Shown in pieces: positions 1 through 8,881 of a DNA stretch of 64,000 bases. The stretch is taken from assembly GCF_019317285.1 (NCBI RefSeq), contig NZ_CP079218.1, forward strand, positions 3,472,001-3,536,000. Direction: 5' to 3'. Below the pieces are notes generated by a model. That model saw nothing but the letters and a program-made list of their open reading frames with translations. It made no database searches and was not told where the DNA came from. This DNA is from Pedobacter sp. D749 (GTDB lineage Bacteria; Bacteroidota; Bacteroidia; Sphingobacteriales; Sphingobacteriaceae). The position numbers and the translations under genes were made by a program. Each line of letters starts with the position of its first letter. The first letter of the stretch is position 1.

Positions 1-1934
1 TTCCGAAGCTTGCAGCAAAACATAAGCACAACCTTGCTTTTAGTGCCATCATTTTAATGTTTGCTGGCTTTGGCTATAACTTCATTCACCAATTAACATT
101 GAATGTCAATAACGAGGCTCCCGCGGTTAATGCACAAAATATTGAGGTTTATCAATACTTTAATAACCTGCCACCAAGTTTTAGCAGCAAGGCAGAGCAG
201 TATTTCCCTGTTGTAGTCATATTTTATATTATTGGTATTGTGCTTCAGTTATTTGTTATCATTAAAGGTTATGGTCAGCTTTCAAAGCTGAAAAAAGAAA
301 GTTTAAGTGCTATTCCGGATAGCTGGAAAGCAATTTTCGAACAGGTAACTGCCCAACTAAAAATCAATAAAGTTATCCGGTTCCACCTCTCTTCTATTGT
401 TAACGTACCCTTGGTTATAGGTTATTTAAAACCTGTGGTATTATTTCCATTGGCCCTGGTAAGCCAATTAGACAACGATCAGGTAGAAGCGATATTAATC
501 CATGAGTTATCACATATCAGAAGAAACGATTTCCTATTAAACCTCATTAAAACAGCCATAGAAACATTATTATTCTATAATCCATTTGTATGGATGGCGG
601 GTAGGTTTATACATATTGAGCGTGAACATGCCTGCGATGATCTGGTATTAAAGATTACCGGAAAACCATTGAATTATGCCCATGCCCTGCTTAAACTCGA
701 ACTGTTAAAAGATAAAAGCAGTCCGGCTTATGCACTGGCAGCAACGGGTAAAACCCAGAATTTATATCAACGCATAAAAAGAATAACCAACATGAAAACA
801 AATTATTTAAACGCTAAACAACAAATGGCAGCCTTAACTTTAGGAGTAGCCTGCTTGTTCTCTATTGCCTGGATCAATCCAGCAGAAAAGAAAAAAGAAA
901 ACAGAATACAACCTAAACAGGAGATTTTGAGCGTACGGTCTGCTAACGGAACCATAAGCCACCTGATCTGTACCGATACTACCAAAAAGCGTAAAATCAA
1001 AATTGTTACCATTGATGCAAATGGTAAAAAAACCGAATATAACTCGGTAAAAGAAATGCCTGATAGCTTAAGAAAAGATTTTTACAGCGACGGACTTTTT
1101 GGCAGCAATGGAATATACAGGATCAATCTTGATAGTTCATTTAAATTCAGATTAAACGATTCTATTTTACATACAAAATTTTATAAAGAGTATAACTCGC
1201 CGGAAGCACAGGCTAAATGGAAAAAATTTGGTGAAGATATGGCCAAACAATATAACTCACCAGAGGCACAGGCTAAATGGAAAAAATTTGGCGAAGATGT
1301 AGCCAAACAATACAATTCACCAGAAGCACAGGCTAAATGGAAAAAAATGGGTGAAGATATGGCCAAAAAATTTAATACTCCGGAGGCTCAGGCAAAATGG
1401 AAAAAGATGGGCGAAGATATGGCTGCAAAAATGAATACCCCGGAGTTCAGGGCACAAATCGATAACATCAGGATAGAGGCTCTAAAATCTGGGGATATGG
1501 TGCGTTTATCAGGATTATCGAGATTAAAGGCTGACTCTACATTTAAAGGAAATAGAAACTCACTTACCAGCCCAGATGGTACAGTTTTCTTTTACAACGA
1601 TAACAATAACACCAACAGCAAAGTAAGACAGACTGAAGAATATAAAAAGCTGAAAGAAACATTCGACAATGAAGTAAAGGAGCTGAAAGAGAAAATGGAG
1701 AAAAAAGAAAAAGTTGAAAACGGCAACAAAAGCTCAAAGGTAATTCCTTCTGTTATGTTATACAAGAATCAGGATTTTACAGGTGCGGTTAAAGCACTGA
1801 ACACAATAACTGCTGTATTAACATATAAAAAATCAGATTTTACCAATGCCAATCAATTGGCAATAAAAAGTTATCTTCAGACATCCAACTTAAAAATTGC
1901 TGACGATAAGGTAATTAATATTTCTATAAAATAA
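1..1934 (+). CDS. BlaR1/MecR1-type M56 family metallopeptidase (5' truncated by window edge)
   Basis: The reading frame is open from base 3 to the stop, so the true start lies left of the window; the ATG at 57 is internal. The protein is a membrane zinc protease of the M56 family, whose members act as antirepressor/sensor proteases. The HELSH zinc motif is at about residue 149 counted from that ATG, with the downstream EREHACDD motif supplying the third ligand. A membrane segment lies at about 48-71 and a last one at about 258-277, leaving a long periplasmic tail. In place of a penicillin-binding sensor domain the tail carries four 20-residue repeats (about 379-458) and a charged coiled-coil stretch. 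A BlaI-type repressor would be expected upstream, outside the window. Family call is firm; ligand and target are unknown. Confidence 0.85.
   Translation, partial: PKLAAKHKHNLAFSAIILMFAGFGYNFIHQLTLNVNNEAPAVNAQNIEVYQYFNNLPPSFSSKAEQYFPVVVIFYIIGIVLQLFVIIKGYGQLSKLKKESLSAIPDSWKAIFEQVTAQLKINKVIRFHLSSIVNVPLVIGYLKPVVLFPLALVSQLDNDQVEAILIHELSHIRRNDFLLNLIKTAIETLLFYNPFVWMAGRFIHIEREHACDDLVLKITGKPLNYAHALLKLELLKDKSSPAYALAATGKTQNLYQRIKRITNMKTNYLNAKQQMAALTLGVACLFSIAWINPAEKKKENRIQPKQEILSVRSANGTISHLICTDTTKKRKIKIVTIDANGKKTEYNSVKEMPDSLRKDFYSDGLFGSNGIYRINLDSSFKFRLNDSILHTKFYKEYNSPEAQAKWKKFGEDMAKQYNSPEAQAKWKKFGEDVAKQYNSPEAQAKWKKMGEDMAKKFNTPEAQAKWKKMGEDMAAKMNTPEFRAQIDNIRIEALKSGDMVRLSGLSRLKADSTFKGNRNSLTSPDGTVFFYNDNNNTNSKVRQTEEYKKLKETFDNEVKELKEKMEKKEKVENGNKSSKVIPSVMLYKNQDFTGAVKALNTITAVLTYKKSDFTNANQLAIKSYLQTSNLKIADDKVINISIK
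1191..1450 (+). repeat. 60-bp tandem repeat, four units plus a partial fifth
   Basis: Four consecutive 60-bp units start at 1191, 1251, 1311 and 1371, followed by a partial unit at 1431. Each encodes a 20-residue unit of the form (Y/F)N(S/T)PEAQAKWKK(F/M)GED(M/V)AK. The units differ by scattered substitutions and stay in frame inside the M56 peptidase tail. The charged, heptad-like composition suggests an extendable helical stalk. Confidence 0.9.
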
Positions 1935-1959
1935 CACCAGATAAACCAAACAGATCATG

Positions 1960-1991
1960 AACAGCGAAGATTATTCTTCGCTGTTTTTGTT
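1960..1991 (+). terminator. Rho-independent terminator after the M56 peptidase gene
   Basis: A perfect 11-bp stem (1960-1970 with 1975-1985) with a 4-nt loop is followed by a T-rich tract. It sits 26 nt after the stop codon and before recN, so recN is probably transcribed separately. Confidence 0.85.
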
Positions 1992-2019
1992 TTGTACGGT
2001 GCTGTTGAATAAATTTTAA

Positions 2020-2027
2020 TATTTTTG
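2020..2027 (+). promoter_or_regulatory. Candidate Bacteroidota -7 box for recN
   Basis: TATTTTTG matches the Bacteroidota TAnnTTTG -7 element exactly and lies after the upstream terminator. Transcription would begin close to the ATG at 2034, implying a very short or absent leader. No well-spaced -33 TTG is present (nearest spacings are 12 and 25 nt), so the call is tentative. Confidence 0.35.
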
Positions 2028-2033
2028 CTTAGC

Positions 2034-3686
2034 ATGCTACAAAAACTTTCTATCCGTAATTACGCATTAATTGATAGTCTTGATATCGAATTCGATAAAG
2101 GCTTAAATATCATCACAGGTGAAACCGGTGCTGGTAAATCGATCATACTTGGCGCATTGTCGCTAATTTTGGGTCAGCGGGCAGAAAGCAAATACTTTTT
2201 TAATCAGGATAAAAAATGTGTTATTGAAGGTAGTTTTGTATTGGCAGACGAAAACTTAAAAGAACTTTTTGAAGAAAATGACCTTGATTTTTCGAACGAA
2301 AGTCTTTTGCGCAGGGAAATTTCTATCGACGGTAAAACAAGATCGTTCATTAATGATACACCTGTTAATTTATCTATCCTGAAACAGATCGGTGAAAAAC
2401 TGATCGATATCCACTCACAGCATGCCACGCAGGAGATTAATGATGCTGATTTTCAATTATTGATTGTTGATTCACTAGCCAATCACCAATCACTATTGTT
2501 TGATTACCGTAGCGGGTTTAAAAAACTTAGACAGGATACTTCCTTGTTAAAAAAATTAATCGCTGAGGCCGACGAAGCCCGTAATAAACAGGATTATGAA
2601 CAGTTTTTATTTAATGAACTCGAACAGGCAAAATTACAGGAAGGCGAACAGGAAGAGCTGGAACAAGAACTGGAACGCTTAACACATGCCGAAACCATTA
2701 AACGGGCCTTACTTACCGCTTCAGGATTAATTAATGAAAGCGAACCTTCTGCCCTTCAGATGTTAAAAGAGGCTTCCTTACAATTACAGGGCATAGAAAA
2801 ATTCGATCCGGCAATTAATGTATTATACGAACGTTTACGCTCATCGATCATTGAAATCAAAGATATCACCGATGAGGTTTCTGCAATAGAAGAAAATACT
2901 TTACACAGTGCCGATCGCTTAGAAATTGTAAACCAAAGATTAGATCTGTTTTATTCACTCCAACAAAAACACAGGCTTGCAAACAATACAGAACTGTTAG
3001 CACTCCAAAAACAACTGGAAGAGAATCTGAACAAACTCTTATCTTCTGATGAGCATATTGAAAAACTTCAGAAAGAAATCGACCAACTCAAAAAGGCACT
3101 GTACAAACAGGCCGACCAGTTAAGCGCCAACCGTAAAAAAGCAATTAAGGTGGTAGAAGAGCAAACCAGCACCACATTAAAAAAAGTGGGTATGCTAAAT
3201 GCCAAATTGGTTCTGGATCAAAAAATCTTATCAGAGCTGAATAAAGACGGACTAGACGAAATCAACCTACTTTTTACAGCAAATGCTGGTCAGGCCCCTG
3301 CGCCGGTAAATAAAGTAGCATCTGGTGGTGAATTATCCCGATTAATGCTGGCCATAAAAGCTTTATTGGCTAAACATACATCCTTACCAACCATTATTTT
3401 TGATGAAATAGATACCGGAATTTCGGGAGAAACCGCTTTAAAAGTTGGAGAAGTAATTTCCGATTTAGGGCAGAACATGCAGGTAATTTCGATTACACAC
3501 CTGCCACAAATTGCAGCCAAAGGCATATCACATTACTTTGTTCACAAAAATGAGGATAAAGGCAAAACCACTACCGGAATCCGCAAGCTTAAACAGGAAG
3601 AACGCATTGGTGTAATTGCCGAAATGTTAAGCGGAAAAAACCCAGGGGCATCAGCCATCGAAAATGCAAAAGAATTATTGGCATAA
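2034..3686 (+). CDS. recN: DNA repair protein RecN
   Basis: RecN is an SMC-like ATPase that acts in the cytoplasm at double-strand breaks during recombinational repair. The Walker A GETGAGKS is at residues 29-36, followed by a long central coiled coil. Near the C-terminus are the ABC signature SGGELSR and the Walker B TIIFDEID, the usual split-ATPase arrangement. Length (550 aa) is normal for the family. I chose the ATG at 2034 over the in-frame TTG at 2025 because MLQKLSIRNYALI is the standard RecN N-terminus and the TTG overlaps the presumed -7 box. The gene is flanked by a terminator upstream and a palindromic intergenic region downstream, so it looks monocistronic. Confidence 0.96.
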   Translation: MLQKLSIRNYALIDSLDIEFDKGLNIITGETGAGKSIILGALSLILGQRAESKYFFNQDKKCVIEGSFVLADENLKELFEENDLDFSNESLLRREISIDGKTRSFINDTPVNLSILKQIGEKLIDIHSQHATQEINDADFQLLIVDSLANHQSLLFDYRSGFKKLRQDTSLLKKLIAEADEARNKQDYEQFLFNELEQAKLQEGEQEELEQELERLTHAETIKRALLTASGLINESEPSALQMLKEASLQLQGIEKFDPAINVLYERLRSSIIEIKDITDEVSAIEENTLHSADRLEIVNQRLDLFYSLQQKHRLANNTELLALQKQLEENLNKLLSSDEHIEKLQKEIDQLKKALYKQADQLSANRKKAIKVVEEQTSTTLKKVGMLNAKLVLDQKILSELNKDGLDEINLLFTANAGQAPAPVNKVASGGELSRLMLAIKALLAKHTSLPTIIFDEIDTGISGETALKVGEVISDLGQNMQVISITHLPQIAAKGISHYFVHKNEDKGKTTTGIRKLKQEERIGVIAEMLSGKNPGASAIENAKELLA

Positions 3687-3701
3687 TTTATCATACTAAT
3701 T

Positions 3702-3773
3702 CCGCGGTCTGTGTCCCCACAGATCTTTTTAATATCAAATCTAATTATTTGTCTGTGAGGACACAGACCACGG
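3702..3773. repeat. 22-bp imperfect inverted repeat downstream of recN
   Basis: The arms 3702-3723 and 3752-3773 are complementary with two mismatches around a 28-nt loop. It resembles a dispersed intergenic palindrome (REP/MITE-like) more than a simple terminator, since no T tract follows. It may still end recN transcription. Confidence 0.6.
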
Positions 3774-3802
3774 CGATAGGCGATAGTATATTGATTTGAT
3801 TC

Positions 3803-3828
3803 AGTGTCAGATAGTAAAATCTGACACT
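3803..3828. terminator. Perfect 10-bp hairpin between recN and the next gene
   Basis: Arms 3803-3812 and 3819-3828 pair perfectly around a 6-nt loop. No T tract follows on the plus strand, so it is either a weak terminator or a structural/regulatory hairpin. Confidence 0.4.
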
Positions 3829-3858
3829 AATAAGAAAAGCACCAATAATTTTACATCA

Positions 3859-3900
3859 TTGTATAAATACAAACTAATAAATTAGTTTATATTTATACAA
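3859..3900 (+). promoter_or_regulatory. 19-bp hairpin abutting the start codon
   Basis: Arms 3859-3877 and 3882-3900 pair with one C/A mismatch around a 4-nt loop. The right arm ends on the A of the ATG at 3900. It would occupy the ribosome-binding region of the mRNA or act as a DNA operator. Confidence 0.5.
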
Positions 3901-5132
3901 TGAAATCCTTATTACTTATATTTCTATTAGTCATTGGTAACTTTTGTCTTGCTCAACAAAGTTATACCCTTTCGGGCATGGTTAAAGATAAACACGGTGA
4001 GGCTTTACCCGGAGCAGGCGTATATGTAAGTGGTTATAAAATTGCTACAGTAACGGACAATAACGGCAAATATGTCCTTCCCTTAAAACCAGGAAACTAC
4101 GATATTTTAGTACAATTAATTGGCTACAAAGCTTTAAATAAAAACGTAGTGATTGCTGATAAAGCCGTAAAACTTGATCTTACCCTCGAAGAAAGTGTAA
4201 CTCAATTGGCAGAAGTAACCATTAAACCCGATCCGAACAGAGAACATTATATTGCCATGTTTAAAGAGTATTTTATTGGCACCACCCCCAATGCAGAGCA
4301 ATGTAAGCTTATCAATCCTAAAGTACTGATTATCGATTACGATAAAGAGGAGCATAAACTTACCGTGAAAACCACCGAATTTCTGATTGTCGAAAACAAG
4401 GCACTTGGATACCGCATTAAATACCTTTTGAATAATTTTGAATACGATCGTAAAACAAGAATCATCTATTATGAAGGTTTTCCGTATTACGAAGATTTAA
4501 AAGGATCAGCAAGGAGGAAGAAAATTTGGGATCAAAAACGAATTACCGCTTATCTGGGATCGCCTCAGCATTTTTTTAGATCCATTTATCACCATCGCGC
4601 CACCGAAGAGGGTTTTATTATTAATAAACTGATGACAAAATCAAATCCGGATAGACCCTCTGACAGCATGATTAACGCCAACATTAAACGGCTAACGAAA
4701 GTAAAGGATGGCTTAACATTAACCTTTACCACGGGAGATTCATTAAGCTATTGGATAAAAAAGAAAAACCTTGCCAGCGGAATTTCATTTTTAAGCCGCG
4801 CTCCGGTAGCGCAGGATACTCTGGTGCATGTAGAGAATCAAAGTATTAAAAGTTTCAATTTTACGGACCAACTTTATGTTATTTACACAAAAGAAAGGGA
4901 AGATCCTACTTATGCCAACCGGATCGGCCTGTCTATTGCCAGACCGTTAGATATACCCGATTACCAGATTTCTACCATCGCCTTACATGTTGTTCCGGTA
5001 TATTTTTACGAAAACGGCTCTATTTACAACCCGCGTTCGATGCTCTATACTGGCTACTGGGCCTGGGAAAAAATTGCCGATAGCGTGCCGATGGATTATT
5101 TGCCGCCAGTTAACTTAGCGGAAAATAAGTAA
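3900..5132 (+). CDS. Secreted carboxypeptidase-regulatory-domain protein, paralog 1
   Basis: A signal peptide (residues 1-18, cleavage near CLAQQ) precedes a carboxypeptidase D regulatory-like beta-sandwich (about 21-108; SGMVKD start, VQLIGYKAL strand), a module typical of Bacteroidota cell-envelope proteins. The remaining ~300 residues are a conserved domain I do not recognise. They contain TPNAEQCK, VENKALGYR, SPQHFFRS and a terminal YWAWEKIADSVPMDYLPP. The protein is clearly paralogous to the one encoded at 5925-7163, with co-linear similarity over the full length. Location is probably periplasmic or outer membrane. No enzymatic motif is visible. A strong hairpin lies directly before the start codon. 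Confidence 0.8.
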   Translation: MKSLLLIFLLVIGNFCLAQQSYTLSGMVKDKHGEALPGAGVYVSGYKIATVTDNNGKYVLPLKPGNYDILVQLIGYKALNKNVVIADKAVKLDLTLEESVTQLAEVTIKPDPNREHYIAMFKEYFIGTTPNAEQCKLINPKVLIIDYDKEEHKLTVKTTEFLIVENKALGYRIKYLLNNFEYDRKTRIIYYEGFPYYEDLKGSARRKKIWDQKRITAYLGSPQHFFRSIYHHRATEEGFIINKLMTKSNPDRPSDSMINANIKRLTKVKDGLTLTFTTGDSLSYWIKKKNLASGISFLSRAPVAQDTLVHVENQSIKSFNFTDQLYVIYTKEREDPTYANRIGLSIARPLDIPDYQISTIALHVVPVYFYENGSIYNPRSMLYTGYWAWEKIADSVPMDYLPPVNLAENK

Positions 5133-5245
5133 AAATATCATAACACAATAAGGGAGATAAACCATACACCATTTTTTCTTTTTTGAAAAGCAAATGCAGT
5201 GCTCTTCGGTTTCAGCAGTCCCGCCCTTCGTTGCAAATCCTCGCC

Positions 5246-5534
5246 CTCATGCTTCGGGCTGTGGGTTTTCCACTTCGGTCGGGTTTAGCTGGCAGGGCTG
5301 GCAATCCTATTTAGGGTTTGGAACTATGCAGCACCTACCACTGTTAAATAAACCTGACAGAGCGGGTAGCCCACAGTGAAGTGTAACGTAACGAGGACTA
5401 CAAGCGATGGCAGGGCCGCTGTAGCCATGAAAAACGGAGCTTTCATTTTCAAATAAAAAACGACTCTTGTTGTAAATCAGGCTTATTAACAAATTATCCC
5501 TTTTAAGATCCTTCTCTGCGGTCAGGATGACAGC
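5246..5534. repeat. Duplicated intergenic element, copy A
   Basis: This is the first of two adjacent direct copies of a ~295-bp noncoding element. Shared blocks include CTCATGCTTC, CTTCGGTCGGGTTTA, a ~60-bp conserved core at about 5358-5410 and a terminal block ending TCAGGATGACAGC. Short ORFs inside it show no protein-like features. It may be a dispersed element or encode a structured RNA. Confidence 0.75.
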
Positions 5535-5536
5535 GC

Positions 5537-5834
5537 TCATGCTTCTGAATGTGGGTTTTCCTCTTCGGTCGGGTTTAACTGAAAAGGCTGGTTAATACTA
5601 TTGAGGGTTTGGAACTATGCAGCACTCACCACTGTTAAATAAACCAGACAGAGCGGGTAGCCCACAGTGAAGCGTAACGTAACGAGGACTACAAGCGATG
5701 GCGGGACTGCTTTAGCCATAGAAAACGGAGCTTTCGTTTTCAAATCGAAAACCAATCATTTCATTACAATTGGTTTGAGCTATTTTGGATAAATTATCAT
5801 TTTAAAGATCCTTCTCTGCGCTCAGGATGACAGC
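5537..5834. repeat. Duplicated intergenic element, copy B
   Basis: The second copy matches copy A in order and spacing. The best-conserved core lies at about 5635-5705. The copies differ by scattered substitutions and small indels, so the duplication is not very recent. Together with copy A it fills most of the 790-bp gap between the paralogous genes. Confidence 0.75.
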
Positions 5835-5924
5835 TCTTACAAAAGATCACTATCAAATGTTAAATTTGTTAAAATTCTTTTTCGTTTTTAATAAATATTA
5901 CGCCTTTTGGTTACATTCGTCTCC

Positions 5925-7163
5925 ATGATTAAAAGCCTTTTAGTAGCCCTTACGCTGATTATATTGGGTACTAATGCCATTGCTCAAAACACCTTCTCAA
6001 TTAGTGGTTTGGTCAGGGATCAAAAAGATGGATTGCCCGGTGCAAGTATCTATTTAAGTGGGTATAAAATTGCTACAGTTGCTGATAACGATGGAAGATT
6101 TAAACTTTCAAACCTAAAGCCGGGCAGTTACGATCTACTCGTTCAACTGGTTGGTTACCTCCCCTATTCTAAAAGTGTAATCATATCGGATAAATCGGTC
6201 CAGGTAGAACTTGTTTTAAAAGAAAATGTTGCCCAGCTTGATGAAGTAGTGATCCGGGCCGACCCTAACCGCCAGAAATATATTAACCAGTTTAAAGAAT
6301 TTTTTATCGGCAAAACGCCCAATGCAACTCAATGTAAAATCTTAAATCCGCAGGTTTTAAATGTAGATTATGATGTAACCAAAAGTACGCTCACCGTTTC
6401 TACAACCGAATTTTTGGTGGTCGAAAACAAAGCTTTAGGTTACCGACTCAAATACATGCTCGATCATTTTGAATATAATTCCCGAACCCATATTATTTAT
6501 TATTCTGGTCACCCGTTTTTTGAAGAGTTAAAAGCTTCGGCAGCTAAAAAGAAAAAATATATCGCCGCCCGAGAAGTAGCTTATTATGGTTCTTCGCAAC
6601 ATTTTTTTCGTTCGCTTTATGCCAATAAAACAAAGGAAGAAGGTTTTATCATCAATAAAATGATCAAAATCCCTAACCCTAACCGTTATCCACAATACAT
6701 TATCAATACCAATTTAGAAAAGATTAAGGCCGTACCTGAGAAAACAGGCATCAGACAGAACAAAGGTAAAATAGATACCGCACTGCTCGCCTTTTGGACC
6801 AAGCAACAGGAGATGCCGAAAACTATCGATAAATTTTCGAGAGCAGATGTACTTACCGATACCTTAGTGCATTATTTTAACAAGAATTTAAAATACTTAA
6901 GTTATACTGATGCCTTGCTAATTCAATATACCAAAGAAAAAGAATCCATGGCTTATTCTAAAACCGGTTTTTGGATTTTCAGGCCTTTAGATGTTCCCGA
7001 AAATGAAATCTCCGTTGCCAATTTAACCGGTGAAGGTGTTCGTTTTTATGAAAATGGTGGTATTTATGATTCACGATCTTTACTTTTCGAAGGTTATTGG
7101 GCTTATGAAAAAGTTGCCGATATGGTACCCATGGATTATGTACCGCTTCCGAGGAAGGAATGA
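5925..7163 (+). CDS. Secreted carboxypeptidase-regulatory-domain protein, paralog 2
   Basis: I use the ATG at 5925, which gives a clean signal peptide (MIKSLLVALTL...AIAQNT); an in-frame TTG at 5907 would add six poorly placed residues. The domain plan equals that of the protein at 3900-5132: signal peptide, carboxypeptidase regulatory-like beta-sandwich, then the same unknown ~300-residue domain with TPNATQCK, VENKALGYR, SSQHFFRS and a closing YWAYEKVADMVPMDYVP. The two genes are tandem duplicates separated by two copies of a noncoding element. Function is unknown; an envelope location is inferred from the signal peptide and N-terminal module. Confidence 0.8.
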   Translation: MIKSLLVALTLIILGTNAIAQNTFSISGLVRDQKDGLPGASIYLSGYKIATVADNDGRFKLSNLKPGSYDLLVQLVGYLPYSKSVIISDKSVQVELVLKENVAQLDEVVIRADPNRQKYINQFKEFFIGKTPNATQCKILNPQVLNVDYDVTKSTLTVSTTEFLVVENKALGYRLKYMLDHFEYNSRTHIIYYSGHPFFEELKASAAKKKKYIAAREVAYYGSSQHFFRSLYANKTKEEGFIINKMIKIPNPNRYPQYIINTNLEKIKAVPEKTGIRQNKGKIDTALLAFWTKQQEMPKTIDKFSRADVLTDTLVHYFNKNLKYLSYTDALLIQYTKEKESMAYSKTGFWIFRPLDVPENEISVANLTGEGVRFYENGGIYDSRSLLFEGYWAYEKVADMVPMDYVPLPRKE

Positions 7164-7204
7164 TGGAAGATGTGAGATGGAAAATGTAAGATGTATGATG
7201 GGAT
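7160..7204 (+). repeat. Degenerate GATGGAAGATG-type purine-rich repeat after a stop codon
   Basis: The sequence directly after the paralog 2 stop codon consists of imperfect repeats of GATGGAAGATGTGAGATGG. A near copy lies directly after the YkuK-like gene at 56380-56413. The recurrence at two unrelated 3' gene ends suggests a dispersed simple-sequence element. Confidence 0.5.
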
Positions 7205-7242
7205 CTAAAACTAAAATTGTTGAAAAGTAACCATTTTTGATC

Positions 7243-7275
7243 ATTAAAATTACTAAAAATATTAGTAATTTTAAT
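7243..7275 (+). promoter_or_regulatory. Perfect 14-bp hairpin 2 nt before a start codon
   Basis: Arms 7243-7256 and 7262-7275 are perfectly complementary with loop AAATA. The structure ends 2 nt before the ATG at 7278 and so covers the ribosome-binding region. It may be an operator or a translational hairpin. The placement mirrors the hairpin before the gene at 3900. Confidence 0.55.
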
Positions 7276-7277
7276 CT

Positions 7278-8345
7278 ATGATTAGCGATGAAGAAAAACA
7301 GTATTTTAAAGGTCGGGGGGCTCAGGTTAATCCACATAACAAATTTTTAAAGGATGTTTATGTAAAGGAACATCATGAGGGAATAGATGATTGGGAAGAA
7401 AGCGACCGCAAAACATCCTTTATTTTCGAGAATTCAAAAACCATCGTAAACAAGGTTGATAGTCCGGATGTGGGCATGGCCTATTCGCTTAATCCCTATC
7501 AGGGCTGCGAACATGGCTGTACTTATTGTTATGCCCGCAACTCTCACCAATACTGGGGTTATAGTGCCGGAATAGAGTTTGAACGGAAAATAATCGTCAA
7601 AAAAGATGCTCCGGTACTGTTTAAAAAGTTTCTGGAGAAAAAAGGCTGGGATGCAACGACCATTTCTCTTTCTGGCAATACCGATTGCTACCAGCCTGCC
7701 GAAAAAAAGTTTAAACTCACCAGGCAGTTGCTCGAAATTGCATTGGCCTACAAACAGCCCATTGGTATGATTACCAAAAACTCCCTGATCCTGCGCGATA
7801 GGGATATTCTGCAGGAAATGGCCAAGCTAAACCTTTGTATGGTTTATGTCTCCATTAATAGTTTAAATGAGGATTTACGACAAGTAATGGAACCACGTAC
7901 TACAACTGCCAAACAACGGTTAAAGGTGGTGGAGGAATTGAGTAAAGATGGAATTCCTATGGGGGTGATGGTTGCTCCTCTTGTTCCTGGTTTAAGCGAC
8001 CATGAAATTCCGAAAATTTTAAAAGCGGTAGCCAATGCCGGTGCCATTAAAGCCGGTTATACTGTGGTGCGTTTAAACGGAGCCATAGGACAGATATTTG
8101 AAGATTGGCTGCGCAAAAACTTTCCTGACCGCTTAGATAAGGTGTGGCATTCAATTCAAAGTTGCCACGGCGGAAATGTAAACGATAGTCGTTTTGGAGA
8201 TAGGATGCGTGGCGATGGCAATATTTCTCAAATGATCAGGGATAATTTCAGGCTACACTGCCGATTAAATGGTTTAAATGTAAAGGATATTATTTTAGAC
8301 CATACTTTGTTCAAAATTCCAAGTAACCAGGTGAGTCTGTTTTAA
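7278..8345 (+). CDS. PA0069 family radical SAM protein (SplB-like)
   Basis: This is a radical S-adenosylmethionine enzyme with the cluster-binding motif CEHGCTYC, where Cys77, Cys81 and Cys84 bind the [4Fe-4S] cluster. The surrounding NPYQGCEHGCTYCYAR is characteristic of the PA0069/Rv2578c subgroup related to spore photoproduct lyase. The family's reaction is not established. Conserved blocks follow: SGNTDCYQPAE, ITKNSLILRD and the LVPGLSDHEIP region. The length of 355 aa is normal. It sits alone between noncoding repeats, with a perfect hairpin just before the start. Confidence 0.9.
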   Translation: MISDEEKQYFKGRGAQVNPHNKFLKDVYVKEHHEGIDDWEESDRKTSFIFENSKTIVNKVDSPDVGMAYSLNPYQGCEHGCTYCYARNSHQYWGYSAGIEFERKIIVKKDAPVLFKKFLEKKGWDATTISLSGNTDCYQPAEKKFKLTRQLLEIALAYKQPIGMITKNSLILRDRDILQEMAKLNLCMVYVSINSLNEDLRQVMEPRTTTAKQRLKVVEELSKDGIPMGVMVAPLVPGLSDHEIPKILKAVANAGAIKAGYTVVRLNGAIGQIFEDWLRKNFPDRLDKVWHSIQSCHGGNVNDSRFGDRMRGDGNISQMIRDNFRLHCRLNGLNVKDIILDHTLFKIPSNQVSLF

Positions 8346-8881
8346 AATTTGGGGAGAAAATCCATGGCGCTCAGTGGCCTTGATTTTATCATCATGGCCA
8401 TTTCAAATTAGTTGGTCATAATTTGTAATTCTACCGCGTTGACACATCTTTTTTAAGAATAGTTTAAGCATCATGCTAGGTTGCTTAAAAGAAGTATAGG
8501 CTGTACCGAAGAACGTCGTCAATCCCAAGAGCCAGGGAAATCAAAAAAACAGTTGCAGTTCAGGTAAATTGGCAGTAACAAACCTGAAACGCAGTGATTT
8601 TGTGTTCATAAGCGATGATTTAATATTTAAAAAATATTGAACACAAAATGAAGTGCCGCTGTTTTTTTGATGTGCATGGGATTGTGCAAAAGGCTCATTG
8701 CTGGATTGACAAAGCGCTTTGGGTACTTTGGCGCTCCAAAGTACCATGCCCCGCGGCATAGAGCGAAAAAAACTGCAGTTAACAGTCGTTACCGATTTGC
8801 AATCGGGATTTTTGAGGTGTGGCTTTGTAATCCACCTTAGTAAATTTGTAATCCAGCTTGATAAAACTTAGTTTTAACGTC
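8346..8881. other. Gene-free stretch carrying two inverted repeats
   Basis: No ORF with protein character is seen in this 536-bp gap. One 12-bp inverted repeat (8597-8608 with 8638-8649) encloses a second AT-rich hairpin. Another 10-bp perfect hairpin (8722-8731 with 8736-8745) has loop CGCT. A near-duplicate TTTGTAATCCA word occurs twice at about 8825-8853 just before the next gene. The composition is more GC-rich and patchy than the flanks, consistent with a decayed mobile element. Confidence 0.45.

Noticed and set aside
5194..5540. Short ORFs within the duplicated intergenic element
   Set aside because: Frames are not conserved between the two copies and have atypical composition.
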